Below, in pieces: positions 26,241-40,875 of a DNA stretch of 64,000 nt (position 1 is its first letter; each line of letters starts with the position of its first letter). The position numbers were made by a program, and so were the translations under genes. The notes under the pieces were generated by a model. That model was given only the letters and a program-made list of their open reading frames with translations. It did not search any database and was not told where the DNA came from. Origin of the DNA: Heterodera schachtii (lineage: Eukaryota > Nematoda > Chromadorea > Rhabditida > Heteroderidae); the NCBI GenBank assembly GCA_023374025.1, contig SIJG01000018.1:465947-529946 (forward strand). Reading direction: 5' to 3'.

Positions 26241-27714
26241 CCGCCTTTGAGCGTTTCTTTGTCGCGTGTGATATTCCTGCTACAATGGTGCCCAAATATG
26301 CGAGTCGATTCGTCAAGGAACGCATTCATCCCGCACTGATGAAAGACCTCGGTGGGAGGGGGGGGGGGGGGGGGGAATGCTTACAATTAGCACGGGGGTA
26401 TTGTCTAATAGTGTTCCCTCTTTTCTGTTCAATTCCTTTTCAGCGTGGGATGGGGTCCTATTTATACTTTAAAATTTAGTACCCTTCTTAACTTTTTGTT
26501 TGCATCCTTTAAGGCAAAGACGATTTGCGTGAGTTGGGCGTCACAGCGTTGGGGGACCAAGTGGGCCAACTAATCAGAGACAATCGAAATTTGGGTTACA
26601 TTTAAGTTGGCAATAATGCGCTACATAAAGCAATGCGAAGGAAACCCGCCGGAGTTTAATTCGGTCGAACAATCAAAGCGAAAGTTGGAGTCGCGCGGGA
26701 GGGAAACTGCCGATTTTGAAAGTGACGAAGGTGGACGAACTCAAAAAGAGACGAAAAGACACACATCTTCAGATGAACCGATGCTGGTCGACTCTAATTC
26801 GTCAAGCAGTTTCAAGGCACCAGACCGAGAAGACATTTACCACATAAAAATGCCAATTGGAACATTGCCGAAAACTCGTAAAATATTGGAAAAGAATCGG
26901 TCTCTTCGCGACAGAGGTGCGTTGTTTTTGCTAGAGGATTGTCTCTGAATTCGTCCGATTACTCGCTGCTTTTTGTTAGGTGTGCTTAAGCGTGGCGTTT
27001 CTGGGGTTCGACGGTCCGGCATTGAATTGAACAAACCGCTGAACACAATTTCGACTCGGTCCAAAGTCATCGGTCGGAAGGCAATCACGCTCCAAGTCAG
27101 AACATTTTGTGATGGACTTTGTTTCCAATGGTTTTAAAGGACACCGACATCACTTCCTCGACGGCATTTGTCCCTTTGGGGTCAATGCGAAGCGATTCGA
27201 TCTCTACGAAAACGACCGTTGTGGCCGACAACACTGGCAACTCGAGACCGTGGGTTTTGTTAATCCAATTGCGCAATTCGTTGGTTTTAGTGTGAGTTTG
27301 GCAAATCGTTTTGCCTCTCTCTCCGGTGATGCGCCAAACATTCGCTTTCAATTGGGGAAAGTCGTCAGTCCCTCCGTACAACTCATCCCATCGCGACCAT
27401 CGCGTCGCCCCCTCGTCCGATACAGCAGTGACATCGACGACTTCTCCACAACCGCCGAGCCATTCAGCGAACTTCCAACAGAAATGGTCAGAAAAGTGCG
27501 CAAGAATAACAGCGTGGCATTTGAACCGCCGATGTTCCGTGCTCCAATCGCCGAACGTATTCAAATTGTTGGACAAAGCCGAAGAAGTCGTCCGGTGATC
27601 AGCACAACGCGGGGCATGAAAATGGTGGCAGTTGGAGCCAATTCCGGGCGATTGGGACAACCGACGCTGGGAAAAAGGACCTCGATTTTGGATCGTATCA
27701 CCATGACCAAATAA
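26241..27714 (+). CDS. C19orf47-like SAM-domain protein, 5' end unresolved
   Basis: The first recognised exon, after acceptor TTTTTAG, encodes AFERFFVACDIPATMVPKYA, then SRFVKERIHPALMKDL. After an intron containing a poly-G run it continues GKDDLRELGVTALGDQ, then LAIMRYIKQCEG. This is the SAM domain of the C19orf47 family, whose biochemical role is unknown. The middle is hydrophilic (KETKRHTSSDEPMLVDSNSS), with a conserved-looking MPIGTLPKTRKILEKNRSLR. The C-terminal part includes SLANRFASLSGDAPNIRFQL and ends RTSILDRITMTK with a stop at 27712-27714. Phases of the identified introns agree, but the intron near 27230-27290 is inferred from the frame change only. Confidence 0.72.
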
Positions 27715-28104
27715 ACAAACGGTGGTGAGTTTGGAGGTGCCGCTGATTCGTTGGGTTGTATTAACTTTTGCGATAAATTTGTTTGTATCCTTCGCATTGT
27801 TTGCATTTCCTTCCATTCCCTCCCTTTCGATTTGTTTACATTCAAAATTATTCGCTGATGCTTCTTTCTTCTTTTTACAATAATATTTTTGTGTGTTTTT
27901 TTCAATACGCATAAACTATCGGTACAAATTTATTAAGTTGGGTTGGTCCCTCCGCTGGTGTTTGGTCATCATTTTACTTTTACTCTCTTTCGGAATAAAT
28001 AAAAAACCCGAACACCGACGGGGGGAGGGGGGGGGGGGGGGGGAATGGCGCCGTCGTTCGTCTCTCCTTCGGTTGGTGGGTTTTACTGCTTCCTTCCGTC
28101 CAAT
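27715..28104. other. Gap between convergent genes
   Basis: 3' flanks of the SAM gene and ACSF2. It contains a poly-G run near 28028-28043 and no exon. Confidence 0.5.
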
Positions 28105-30910
28105 TCATTCGCTGAAGTGCGACTTCACTTTCTCCAGTCCCAATTCGCGCAATGATTCCTAAGCAGTGGGAGGGGGCGGATAACTAATGTCCGTGCCATC
28201 GTTCGCTTTGCTTTATCGTTTGCTTTGCTTTTGGCACTCACTTCTCTCATTTCGAACTTTTTGATTTTGCCCGTCACTGTCATTGGAAAGTCGCTGACGT
28301 CCTTGAAAAGGACGTACTTCGGCACTTTGTAGTGAGCAATCTGAGCGATTCATTGGCATTGGTTTTCTTCACATGCCTTTGTCTCTTTGCCCACCTTTCC
28401 CTTGCAATATTCTCTGATCTCTTCGGCCGTCGCTGTGGCGTCGTTTTTCAGCCGAATCCATGCGCAAATCGCTTCTCCGTAGCGTTCGTCCGGCACTCCG
28501 ATTATGTGCACGTCGGCCACCGCTAAAAGAGTCAAAAAGGAATTAATTGGACCTAATTAGGGCAAAAGGAATGACTGACCAGGGTGTCTGTCGATGAACT
28601 GCTCCACCTTGGGGAAGGACAGAAGAAATAATGTTGAAGGACCAACCGGAGAGACCAATCAAATCACCTCAGTGGGATAAACGTTCTCTCCCCCTCGGAC
28701 GATCATATCCTTGGAACGGCCAACAATTGAGACGGTGCCGGAGGAATGCATCAGCCCAATGTCACTGGAAAGGGAAGGCAATGCCAAAGAGAGTGTACTC
28801 TCACAAAAGGACGCACGGACAAAGGACCAACGGACAAAAGACACAAAATTAAATTAGAGAAATATAAAAAGGGTTTTTCGGGAAAAACTATAAAAATTTC
28901 TGCTCACCCCGTCCGGTACCAACGGTCCTTTGTTACTTCGGACGAGCCGTGCGTGACCGAGTCCCAATAGCCGTACATTACCGAATAGCCTCTGACAAAC
29001 ACTCAAACAAAGGGAAAAGTAATGCCAAAATGGGCAAAATGGGGGAGGGGGGATTGGCACGTACAGTCGCCTCTTTGCCCGCGGGGGGTCACTCGTCCTT
29101 CTTTGTCCACAATTACCGCCTGAAAAGGGAATTGGGCAAAAGGGGGAGGGGTCAAAGCGAGAGTTTGAGCCTAATCACCTCCAAATGGTCCATAATATGG
29201 CCAACATTGCGAATTCTCTGCTCCGGCGGATCCTCCCTAATTGACATAAACGAAACGGGCGAAGTTTCGGTGGTCCCATAGCACACTTGGAGATCCTTCA
29301 TGCCCAACTCATTGACCAATCTTGAATTTACAAATAAAAGTCAAAGAAAACAAGTCGGAGGAGGTCATTTCATTGCCTGGAGCAGAGAGTGACGGGGCAC
29401 GGCGCGCCTAAGGAAATGCCCATTAATTAGCCAATTAAAACCAGCAGAGTGTTGGTGGTGTTTGCACGTGTCGTCCTAAGTCCTCCCTCACCTGCTACAA
29501 TCCCTGAACGGATGGATGAGTAGTCGAACGAAGGGTACTCAGCATGACTCATCATGTCGATGTACTGAATTGGCGGGGGGGGGGGAAGCATTCGTAAAAT
29601 GATTGAGTTTCGGCACCATTGTCGGAGTGCCATAAACAGCAGTGCACCTTAATTGTCCATGATAAACGACTAATGACCGACCACTGAATGCTGACCTTTC
29701 CTCGTGGATGGCCTGTAACGCGGCGAGAGGCTCAAAAGAAGGGGCGGGGAAAACGCACGTCTGAAAATGGACGAGCGCGGCGAGAGAACCCATCACACAG
29801 CCGAAGCAGTGGTAAAGCGGATTTGGGATGCAAATCACTGTCCGATGGTCGGCGTAACCGGCACGAAGCCCCACGAAAAAGGCGTTGTTCAAAATGTTGT
29901 GGTGAGTCAGCGTGGCCCCCTTCGGTTTGCCGGTTGTTCCGCTTGTGTATTGGATGTTGCAAGGGTCTAAAGGGGGGGGGGGAGGAGAGATTAATGAGAG
30001 CGATTAATGGGGAATGGGGGGACGGATTAATTTGGGGGACCAAAAGGACAACAAATAGCCACCGTCAGGCTGTGTGCTCGCTTCGTACTGTGCCAATTTC
30101 CTTCGGCTCTCCGCCGTCCCCATTCCCATCACCGCGTCGTATGCCCATGCGCCGCTGAAATTCCAATTAATTAATTGACTAATTAATTAATTGTCCATTT
30201 ATGTGTCGGTCTTTTATAACTCTCCCATTCCCACTCACTTAAATGTTCTCTTTTCCGCATCGAAAATGATCAAATTGCGCAATTTCGGGAAAGTGTCGGT
30301 GCACAGGCGCCCGTCCCCCCGGGGCGCCTCTTCCAATTCGGGGATTAATTCCCTCAAAATGCCATAATAATCCGTTCGTTTGAATGTGGGCGGAGCAATC
30401 AACTGTAATAATTGAATGATGTCAAAGGTACTTGGGAACAATGATAAAACAAAGGCAATTACTGTTTTAATGCCGACTTTTTCAACAGCGTAACAGAGAT
30501 CCTCAGAATGATACATCGGATTGACATTGACCTAATCGGGACAATTGGCCAATTGGTCAATTGATAAAGCCAAACGGCCGACCAGGACAAAGCCGGCGAG
30601 TGCACTGGCGAATTGGGCGGTGATCCATTCGTATTTGTTGGGCGACCAAATGCCCAATCGGTCGCCCTTTTCCATGCCCAAATGAATCAATCCGGCGGCC
30701 AACCGTTCGCTCTAAACAAACACTTCAAATTCGGACAACGAAGCCGACCCTTTGGCTCACATCCGCCAAGACTTCCGCGTAGCTTTTGCGGATTCCCTCC
30801 CTTTTGAAAATGACAAATTCGCGGCTTGGCCATTTGCTCGCCGCCGTTCGCAGTCTTTCGGCGATTGTCTCAAAAAGAAGGGGCTGAACGGAGCAGCCGT
30901 GCACATAACT
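28105..30910 (-). CDS. ACSF2: ACSF2-type mitochondrial acyl-CoA synthetase, first exon unresolved
   Basis: AMP-forming ligase that activates medium-chain fatty acids to acyl-CoA. The first clear exon starts at 30910 ([20 protein letters not shown]), matching the SYVHG opening of mature ACSF2. Later exons give [38 protein letters not shown], the P-loop [110 protein letters not shown] and a C-terminus with [16 protein letters not shown] ending VKSHFSE. The A10 lysine (TGKIKK) is present. The targeting-peptide exon should lie upstream. A frame from ATG 31096 reads through but includes a CT-rich stretch that looks like intron, so I do not include it. Confidence 0.93.
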
Positions 30911-31596
30911 CTGAGAAGTGGGGAAGGCTAATTGCAGAGAGAGAGAGAGAGAGAGAAAGTGAGGACGGACTTTGGTTGGCTGATCAGCCAATGAATGAAT
31001 GTCCATTGAATTGGGCGGAGAAAGCGGAGAAGGACGGGGATCAAACCCAAACGGACGAGGAGGGGACACTGAAAGGGAAGGGAAAAGAAGGGCCAATGAA
31101 CGGAAGCAAAAGCGAAAGGGACGAATCGGAGAAGGAAGGGGTCACTCATTTGTCAGTGAAAGGGACAACGAACGCAAAAACCAAATTTATTAAGCAAATG
31201 GACAGTCCGGCGAGGAATGGCAATCGCTTTTATAGGCCAAAAACTTAATGAACTTTTGCCGAAAGGGACGGTGACGAGCATTACAAAACAAAAGGGCATT
31301 TGGAAGAAGGGCAAAAAGGGGGAACAAAAGGAACGCATGAGCAGCCATTTGGAGAAAGAAACAAAGAAAGAAAGGGAGCGAAAAGACAAACGAACCGAAA
31401 AATGAAGAAAAACCCGGCACTTTGGTAAGCCAATTTCAATTAAGCTTTCTGTTCGAACTCAGATGGCGACGAACGCTTTGCTTAATTTGTTTATTTTTAT
31501 TTGGGTGACTCAATTTAGGAAAGTGCGCCAAAGCGAATTAATTTGGTACGAAAGGGCGGGGGAGAGAATGCGCAATCAAAGCGGGGCACAGGCAAT

Positions 31597-31770
31597 GGAA
31601 GGGGGGGGGGGCACGACGGGAATGACGGGAGGGAGGGGGGGGGGGGGGGGGGAAGCAGGTCGGTCCCTGGGGAGGGAAAGGGGAGGGGAGGGGACACCGC
31701 AACCCCCCCCCCCCCCCCGGAAGGGAAGAAAGGCACCCCCCCCCCCCTCCCTCTTCCCCCCCCCCCCCAA
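31597..31770. repeat. Alternating poly-G and poly-C homopolymer cluster
   Basis: G runs at about 31600-31652 are followed by C runs at 31701-31770. The two could pair into hairpins. Frames open in all six directions because of composition. Confidence 0.75.
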
Positions 31771-32457
31771 TTTCCATTCGATCGTCGCCGCGACTCATCG
31801 CTCAGCCAATTACAACGGTTGAAAAGAAAAGCGAACATTTAAAAAACAGACAACAATTGGCGAAATACATAAATAAAGACGAAAATTGGTAAAACAAAGT
31901 TAAAAAAAATGGAAAATTGCAACGATTGGCGACGGCGGAAAGGGAGAGAAACGGAAGAGTTGCGATGGACGGAAAGAGAGAGAGATGGGTCAGTGATCAG
32001 CATACAGACAACCACGACGCCCTCTCCGACGGTGTTGTTGCTGATGGCTATCTTCTCGCTCCCCCCCCCCCTCCCTCCCCCTTGTCCTTCCCCTTTTTCC
32101 TTCCTTCTCTTCCCAATTTCTTCCCCTCCTCCTTCATCTTCCCTTCCCATCCTTTCTCACCTGCTGCATTTCGAACGACCGTGACCATCACCGGAGGACA
32201 AGCGTGGGGAGGGATCTTAGCAAAGGGAGAAGCGAATGGCGACGGAGGAACAAAGGCAGCGCAAGTGACGACCCCTCTCCGGAAGAGGACGAAAAGGGAG
32301 GAAGAAGAAGAAGGAGGAGGAGGAAGTGGTGAAGTGAAGAAGAGACGAATCATTGGCGAATATTCACACTTATATAAGCGGATTTGGAGTGGGACTTTAC
32401 AAAATTAATGGACGAACGACAAAACGAATAAGTTTAAAACGATAGGGAGACGAAGGG

Positions 32458-32830
32458 AGCAAAGGGAGAGAGAAATGGGAGGGGGAAGGGAAGAGGAGGG
32501 GAGGGAATGGGAAGGGAAGAGGGAGGGGAGGGAAATGGGAGGGGGAAGGGAAGAGGAGGGGAGGGAATGGGAAGGGAAGAGGGAGGGGAGGGAATGGGAA
32601 GGGAAGAGGGAGGGGAGGGAAGGGGGAGGTAGGAAGATGAAGGGGAAAAGGGAGACGGAGTGAAAGGGAGGGGAAAGGAAGGGAAAGGGAGGGAAGGGGG
32701 AGGTAGGAAGACGGAGTGAAAGGGAGGGAAGGGGGAGGTAGGGAGACGGAGTGAAAGGGAGGGGAAGGGAAAAAGGAGAGAGAGAGAGGGGGGGGGGGGG
32801 GGGGAGGAGGGAAAGAGGGGTAGGGTAACA
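32458..32830. repeat. GA-rich minisatellite
   Basis: Purine-only tandem units such as gggaatgggaagggaagagg recur with spacings near 30 and 60 bp, then gtaggaagacggagtgaaag units, ending in a GA run and an 18-G tract. No coding signal. Confidence 0.8.
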
Positions 32831-33445
32831 AAAAACCTTGTTCGAAAACTTCAGTTTTTTTGAAATCGGGTTTTATTTTTGAAACTAAGAGGCTCACCTA
32901 AAGGCAGCAATTGCTAAAGGTTAGTAAGGGTTAAGCAAGGGCATGTGATTAAAAGGAAAGTCATGTAAAATGAACACAATTTAAATTGTACGAGGGGGAA
33001 GTGCAGAATTCGAATGATTAGTGTTTTGGTTGCGTGTGACAAGTGAAAAATGCGATCAGCGAGGCAAAATGTTTTTTTTTTTTTTGTTGTATCGATCAAT
33101 GAGTGGAGAACGAAAAAATGAAAGTGCATTAAAACGAATTTTGTTAAATTTCACCCATTAAATCATTAATTCATTTGAACAATTGTGGTTGGATTGACCT
33201 CACAAAATAAAATTGTTGAAAATGTCAACGAATGCCACGGAAAAAGAACGCATTCTGTGGAGAGATTATTAAAAATGAGAAAAGTTGCAAATTGACAAAA
33301 GAAAAGCATGTGAACAATGAATGAGACGAATGAAATAAATAATACGAGGAAAGGAGAACAAAAGTCAACAAAATTTTTATCATCGGTTTCCATTGATAAA
33401 ACGGTAACAAAATTATTAATTAATTAGTCATAATTTGCTGGTTTC

Positions 33446-36400
33446 TCATTTTGAGGTGGTGCTGAACCGCGTCCGCATTTGCTCCAGCAACATTTTCCCT
33501 CTGATCAGTCTGCGCCAATTCTTCCACACTCTCTCGGCCATTCGTTTGGCCGTTTTGGCCGCTTTTTCTCGTGCCATTTCCGCCCACGCCGAGCGCAATA
33601 TTTCTTCGTCCTTCCGCAGCACCACACAACCATCCAAACTGAAGAATGGGTTGTCTCACCAAATGCATTATCAATGGTAAAATGAAATGCCCTCACATCG
33701 GATGGTTAAAGCCACCCGAAAATTCCCATCCGATCACCGCCGGCACAGCCTCCAAATCCATTCGACGGGCGATGAGATAAACGCCGGGCAATCGGAGGTG
33801 AACACATCCCTTTTCAACAAAGATTTTGGTGTTGTTTTTCAAATTTACTGTGCTTCACCTTCGGCAACATTTCCGCTTTGTACATGTAAATGTTTCCGAA
33901 TTCATTTCGCGGAATTCGTCCGTCCGCCGTGACTTCCGCCGGTACATACGGCTCGGTCTGCCAATAGCCAAACAAATCCAAAGTCAAGGGCTCCCGTTTC
34001 TCCTTCGGAATGTTCAGTTTGGGCCGTGCAGAAACAATTTTATACGGTTTTTCACCGGCCTAAACAAAAAGGAAATTAAAATATTTTAGAGGATTTTCCG
34101 ATGTCAAATGTCACCTTTATGGACCTCGTCTCTTTGATCCAATTCAGCGACCCTTCCAATTTGTGGACGGCACTTCTCGGGAACACCTCGTGCCTTTGTC
34201 TGCCGATGTGTCCGATCGGCGGAGTGTCGGGCGGGTAAATCGCTTCAAATTTTAGCAAATCCTTTTTCAGCGCATAAAGCGGATGGTTTTTGAACTCGGC
34301 CATAACTGTTGGCATCGGTTTGCTCTTCAAATGCTCGTGGATTTGCGCTTCTTCCAATCGACAGCGATTTTGATTGGCACGAAAAGGCTTAAAAAGAACG
34401 CAAGGAAAGCAAAATCAAATGAAAAATCGTAAAACGACCTCCAATTCCATCGTCCGTTTTACCCATTCGCCGTCCGTCCGCAATTTTCTGTTCGCTGTTG
34501 ACAGATAATCGTCGATGTATTTGGCGCCAATTTCGCGCACTCCTTTCTCTGTTTTCCTTTTTTAATTGTTTTAAATTATTTGACCCCACCGCTGTCAATG
34601 GCCAAAATGTAAAGAATTTTGTGAGTGCCATTAGCCGAAAATCCAAAATTGGGCTCAATTTGGTTCGGCTCATCGACGAGACAATGGAAAGGGTCGACGC
34701 CTTAAGGAAGGTACTTAATGGCCAATTAATTTGCCAATTATGGCTTTTGCTGTGTCTCACATATCCATCGTCGTTGCTCCTCGTCCCAATATTCGTTCCA
34801 ATACGCTGTCTCTCTGTCCGTCTCTCCTTCGCCCTTTGTCTCTTTCGCTTTCGTTTCGGTCCTCCCTTTTCGTTTTGTCCTCCGATTTTCTTCCAATTTC
34901 TCTTCCAAATCGTTTCCTTTTTGCTCTTTATCAATCATTTTTTTTAATTTAAAATTCCCTCTCAAAATTACCTTTTTTCAATTTCCCTTTTCCTTCCTTT
35001 TCGTTACATTTGTTGACCGTTTCATTAAGCTAAAATAAAATAAATAAACATTGTTCCTTTTCCGGCACTTTTCTCACTGATTTTGGCATCGGATTGAACG
35101 CGACACAAATTCTGACATGCAAATTCATCAAAAAAGAACAAAGCGCGAAAAACAGCTACAATTAAAATTGTACTGGAAGATGAAAATGTTTTTACGAAAT
35201 TTAATTTTACGAGTGAAATTTCTCTGTCCGTGTCAAATGCGCCGCGTTCGGTAAGTTCAAGCAAATGGCGAATTAATTTATCTTCACTGACACACCATTT
35301 GGTCGACTCATTCCTCAAAACTGTGTCATTTTGAGACCGAAATTTGCTTCGGAATTCCTTGAGAAGAAATTGTCCCATTTGGGCGGGTGAAATCGGCGCA
35401 GAAATTGGACCAAACAAAGCAGTGAATGGCGTCAAAAGAGTGGAAGAATTGCGGAGAAGGGAATGGGCCATAAAGCGAAGATGGGCAACGAAAGTGAGGA
35501 AATGAAAGCGATGAAGACCTTCCTAAAGGAATTAAGGAAAGGTGAAAAAAGAGAAAGGAATAACTAAATCATAGAGACACAAAAAGAAGAGGTCGGAAAG
35601 GACAGAACTCGGAATATGAATTCTCAAGGGTTCAGGTTTTGATGTTTTTGAAAAATGCAATAGGACATTGACATGCGTTGATTATAAAACAGGAATTTTC
35701 TTACAATTAGTCGGGATCAATCCTATCCGGGTCCAATACCAAGTGCCTGGTTCGGGTTTTTTTTTCAAAATTCCGGGCCCTAATAAAAAAAGGAATATGC
35801 CTTAACAATTGCGTATTAAATGCCTGAAATTCACGGCGCTTCCGCATGATTTCCAGCTCAATTTCGTGCTCCCATTTTGCCCTTTCCTCCGCTTCTTTTG
35901 CGTCTCTCTCTTTCAACGGATTTATCTGCCGTTTGAACAAATCTGAAAAGTCAATCAGATAATTATGCTAATTGTACGACATTGTTTTTCACTTGCCTGA
36001 GTGTTTTTCATCAAGTTCGACCTGAAAAAATTGTATTTATTTGATAGTGACAAATTAACATTTATTTTCCGTTACCTCAATTACTTTTTTCTCCGTTTTG
36101 TCCGTGTGTAATAATTCCATTGCCCCCCATTCGTCCTCCTCGCCATCGTCATCCGAAGAAAGAGGTAAAGTCGCCTTCGAAGTTCCTTCACCGAGCTGAA
36201 TAGATCAAAGATCAACTAATACTTATTTAAATTCGAAAACCGATTTGGCATTTTGGACATTTGTTGCGTTAAGTCTCTTTGTAAGGGACCGATTAGAAGA
36301 AACAGTCGCTTCATCTGAAGATAATTTGATGGGTTCAACTGATGAAGTCAAATAAGAATTGAAAGGCGAAGTGAAAGAAGCCGAAGAGACACCGAAAAGA

Positions 36401-36699
36401 GCATCCGTTCCAAACACCTCCGATTTTGCGGTTTTCGTCCCTTTTCCACGAACAAAATCTTCAGCCGAAGCCGACAAATCGCTCGATAAAGCAGGTTTTG
36501 AAATTGCAATTAACCTGAATTTATATTTGGTTAATAATAAATGCGAGGAGTTTCCATTTTACCTCGCTGAACGTCTCCTTGGGGGATGAATAAATTCATC
36601 GTCATTTTCCTTGTTTTGGTTTTCCTCTCTTTGTTTCAAAGTTTCTTCTGGATTTTTGGATCTTTTTGTACCTTTTCGCTTTTTATTTTCTTTATCCAT
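33446..36699 (-). CDS. xpc-1: DNA damage recognition protein XPC/Rad4
   Basis: Nuclear sensor that starts global-genome nucleotide excision repair. From ATG 36699: MDKENKKRKGTKRSKN (basic), a Ser-rich linker, then LPLSSDDDGEEDEWGAMELL and an acidic/helical block (RAKWEHEIELEIMRKRREFQ). The transglutaminase-like part begins near 35530 (HRFHFLTFVAHLRF), with TILIVAVFRALFFF and EYWDEEQRRWICVDPFHCLV. The BHD region follows: EFKNHPLYALKKDLLKFEAI, EGSLNWIKETRSIK, GEKPYKIVSARPKLN, LDLFGYWQTEPYVPAEV, GRIPRNEFGNIYMYKAEM, RLPGVYLIARRMDLEAVPAV and IGWEFSGGFNHPMLDGCVVL. It ends MLLEQMRTRFSTTSK. The protein is short for XPC (human about 940 residues). Exon edges between 35.5 and 36.6 kb are approximate. 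Confidence 0.93.
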
Positions 36700-38639
<1,940 letters not shown>

Positions 38640-39040
38640 TAAAACATACGAGACAATAATTTATTAATGGGACACTTTTTGGTGAATCGACTGTCAATAT
38701 TTATTATATATGAAACCAATTATCCTTTTGCTTGGACGTGGGGAACGGATTTGATCCTTTTTCTATCTTTTTTAACTGTGATTTTGCCGTAATATTTTTT
38801 GATTAGAAATAAAGAGATTGTGAGTAGATTTTATCATGAATAAAAATTCAATTAAAATTTAAATACAAATTTTTACAACAATATTTTATCACTGTAAATT
38901 CGCTGCTCTGAACCCGGATTTAAACCCAAATAGAAGACCAATGGTTAAAGCCGGATCTGGGATTCGTAATTATACCAAATGGAGACTCCAAAAATAACCC
39001 ATTTAATTTTACATTTTTTTTAGTCATAAAACCCTTTTTT
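38640..39040. other. Gap between convergent ZFPL1 and sphingosine kinase
   Basis: AT-rich 3' flanking DNA with AATAAA-like motifs near 38806 and no exon. Confidence 0.5.
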
Positions 39041-40875
39041 CTATGTCCGTCCCTCTCTCTGTCTTTCTCTTTGTCCCGCCACCGTCGCGCACCACCGCGT
39101 GGCCATCACTTGGAATGATTGTCCGATTTCATTTTCAATTTGCTCCCCGTCCAATGCCACAAATCCTCCCATTCCCGGCGCTGGTTGAATTCGACACGCT
39201 TTCACAGGAATTACCTTTAGGGTGGGTTATTTATAAAAACTAAGATGAGAGAACCTCAAAGGCCGGGTCTTCCAAATGAGCAGAGGAATTTATACTAAAA
39301 TTGACGGTATGCGGAAGAAAAGAAGGAAATAGTGCACTGTCTGCCTGTCTGGCTACATTTGAAAAAATTTGACCAAAAATGTGGATACAAACTGAATTAG
39401 TACCAAATTTTGACATAAAAACAATAATAAATTTTGAAAAAAAAAGTATTACTGTAGTTGTTTTTATAATAATTACCTTAACAAAATTCGGGCCATGTGT
39501 ACCCGGGAACGGAGATTCTTCCAACGAACAAATGAAAGGTAAAGCACCGAGTCTTGAGGTCGAGCGGAGGGAACAAAGGGAATGTCGGAGCCCAAATGAG
39601 AGAGGGCGGAGAGGAGGACGAAGCAGAACTCGCCTGGAGAGGGAGGCAATTAGCAGAAGCTACCCAAGACGAAGAATTACCGTCAATTGTGAGCCAATGG
39701 GACGGAATTGGCTCGTTCAGAGGCGGCATCTGCCAATAATTGGAACTTTCGTCCGTTCTGTTTATCTATGCCATGTAATAGTGGCACACCTCCTCCTCCT
39801 CCCCTCCGGCGTCTTCCTCCCCCTCGTCTTCAAAATGTCGGTCACCAAATGCGCCCCTCGGCACACCCACGCCAAATCTCAACTTCCGCTCCAATTCGCA
39901 TAGTTCAGGGCCATCACTGATCGGCAAATAGGACAAGCGAGCGCGATAAAAGGCAACTGAGGGGAGTTGGGCAATTCGGAGAAAAGCCTCGAGGTGAAGA
40001 CGAAGCATTCCCTTGGGGAAGAGGCGATTAAGCGACAAAGAAAGAAAGAGAGGGAATTAATGACACACCAAACGACGGAACCGTTCACTCCCCAAATCTG
40101 AAAATGGGCTGACAATTCTCAAGCACTGTGAAAACATGCCAATGTCAGCCAAAAGTCCCCAACTGAGCGAAAGAAACATCATTTTGCTTCGGTTTTGAGA
40201 GAATTCGGCACGGTAAAGTCTGAGACGACGGAAGGACGGACGGAGTGCCATCAAAGCCATTTGAGAGCAAAAAGTGCCACGGGGAGAGAACGGTTCGCTG
40301 AATGAATGGGCAAACTGACAACAGAATGGAGGAAAAGCCGAACTTGGCCATAAAAGCGACTGAAGCGGCCAAAGAATTGCCAGTGCCCATGGGAAGATGA
40401 AGCAAAGGGAGGCGAATTGCCCGGCGAAAGTCCGCATGATGGAAAAGTCCGTTGATCGCTTCGCAAATGAGGCCATCCCCACTGAGAGAAGAAACTTTCT
40501 TCAAAAGTGATATTGGGTTGTCAATGGTTACCCTCCCAATGCCAACATTCCAATGCCGTCCAAGTCCAACTCGGCGGCCAATCGTATTGCATGTTCAGGT
40601 CCCTCTAAAACATTTTGAAAAATCAAAGTGCGTGCCGCAATGTTTGGGCCTATTTATATGATGACAGCTGAAAAGCCCCGCTCTAATCGAAAATTGAATT
40701 CATTCGGATTGACCGGTTTGTCTGAGTTCGTAGGAAATGCCCGCCTCTCTCCACAACGGCTCCACTTCGGTCCTCCAAAGGTGCAAAGCGCGCTTCTGTC
40801 CGCTGAACGGATTGAGAAGGACGAGCACACGGAGAGAAAGCGAAGAAGGTACGGAGAAAGAGGAGGGAGAATGGG
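39041..40875 (-). CDS. sphk-1: Sphingosine kinase, N-terminal exon unresolved
   Basis: Lipid kinase that makes sphingosine-1-phosphate. The exon from 40875 gives LRVLVLLNPFSGQKRALHLW, then RTEVEPLWREAGISYELRQT. Then come HAIRLAAELDLDGIGM, the catalytic signature SGDGLICEAINGL, PMGTGNSLAASVAFMAKFG (nucleotide site), SWGLLADID, RLRLYRAEF, PIPSHWLTIDGN, EFCFVLLSALSHLGSDIPFV, PSARPQDSVLYLSFVRWKNL and the C-terminal CRIQPAPGMGGFVALDGEQI. The stop is TAG at 39041-39043. Motif order matches SPHK1/2. A possible upstream exon is the frame 41295-41603 (contains SFCLFSDDIVSVRTVPHQ), not proven. Some exons around 40000-40200 were not joined in detail. Confidence 0.9.

Larger units (their letters stand above)
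30911..33445. other. Low-complexity gap between ACSF2 and XPC
   Basis: Contains the unseen ACSF2 5' exon somewhere near its left side. It also holds G/C homopolymer clusters (31597-31770), purine-rich and pyrimidine-rich stretches, and a GA-rich minisatellite (32458-32810). Many long frames here are composition artefacts. No gene is supported. Confidence 0.5.

Noticed and set aside
27097..27912. A 271-codon minus-strand ORF
   Set aside because: It lies antisense to the 3' half of the C19orf47-like SAM gene, whose plus-strand exons splice in phase. No recognisable domain on the minus strand.
31463..31842. Gly/Pro-rich frames open in several directions
   Set aside because: Produced by poly-G and poly-C runs. 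No codon structure or splice sites.
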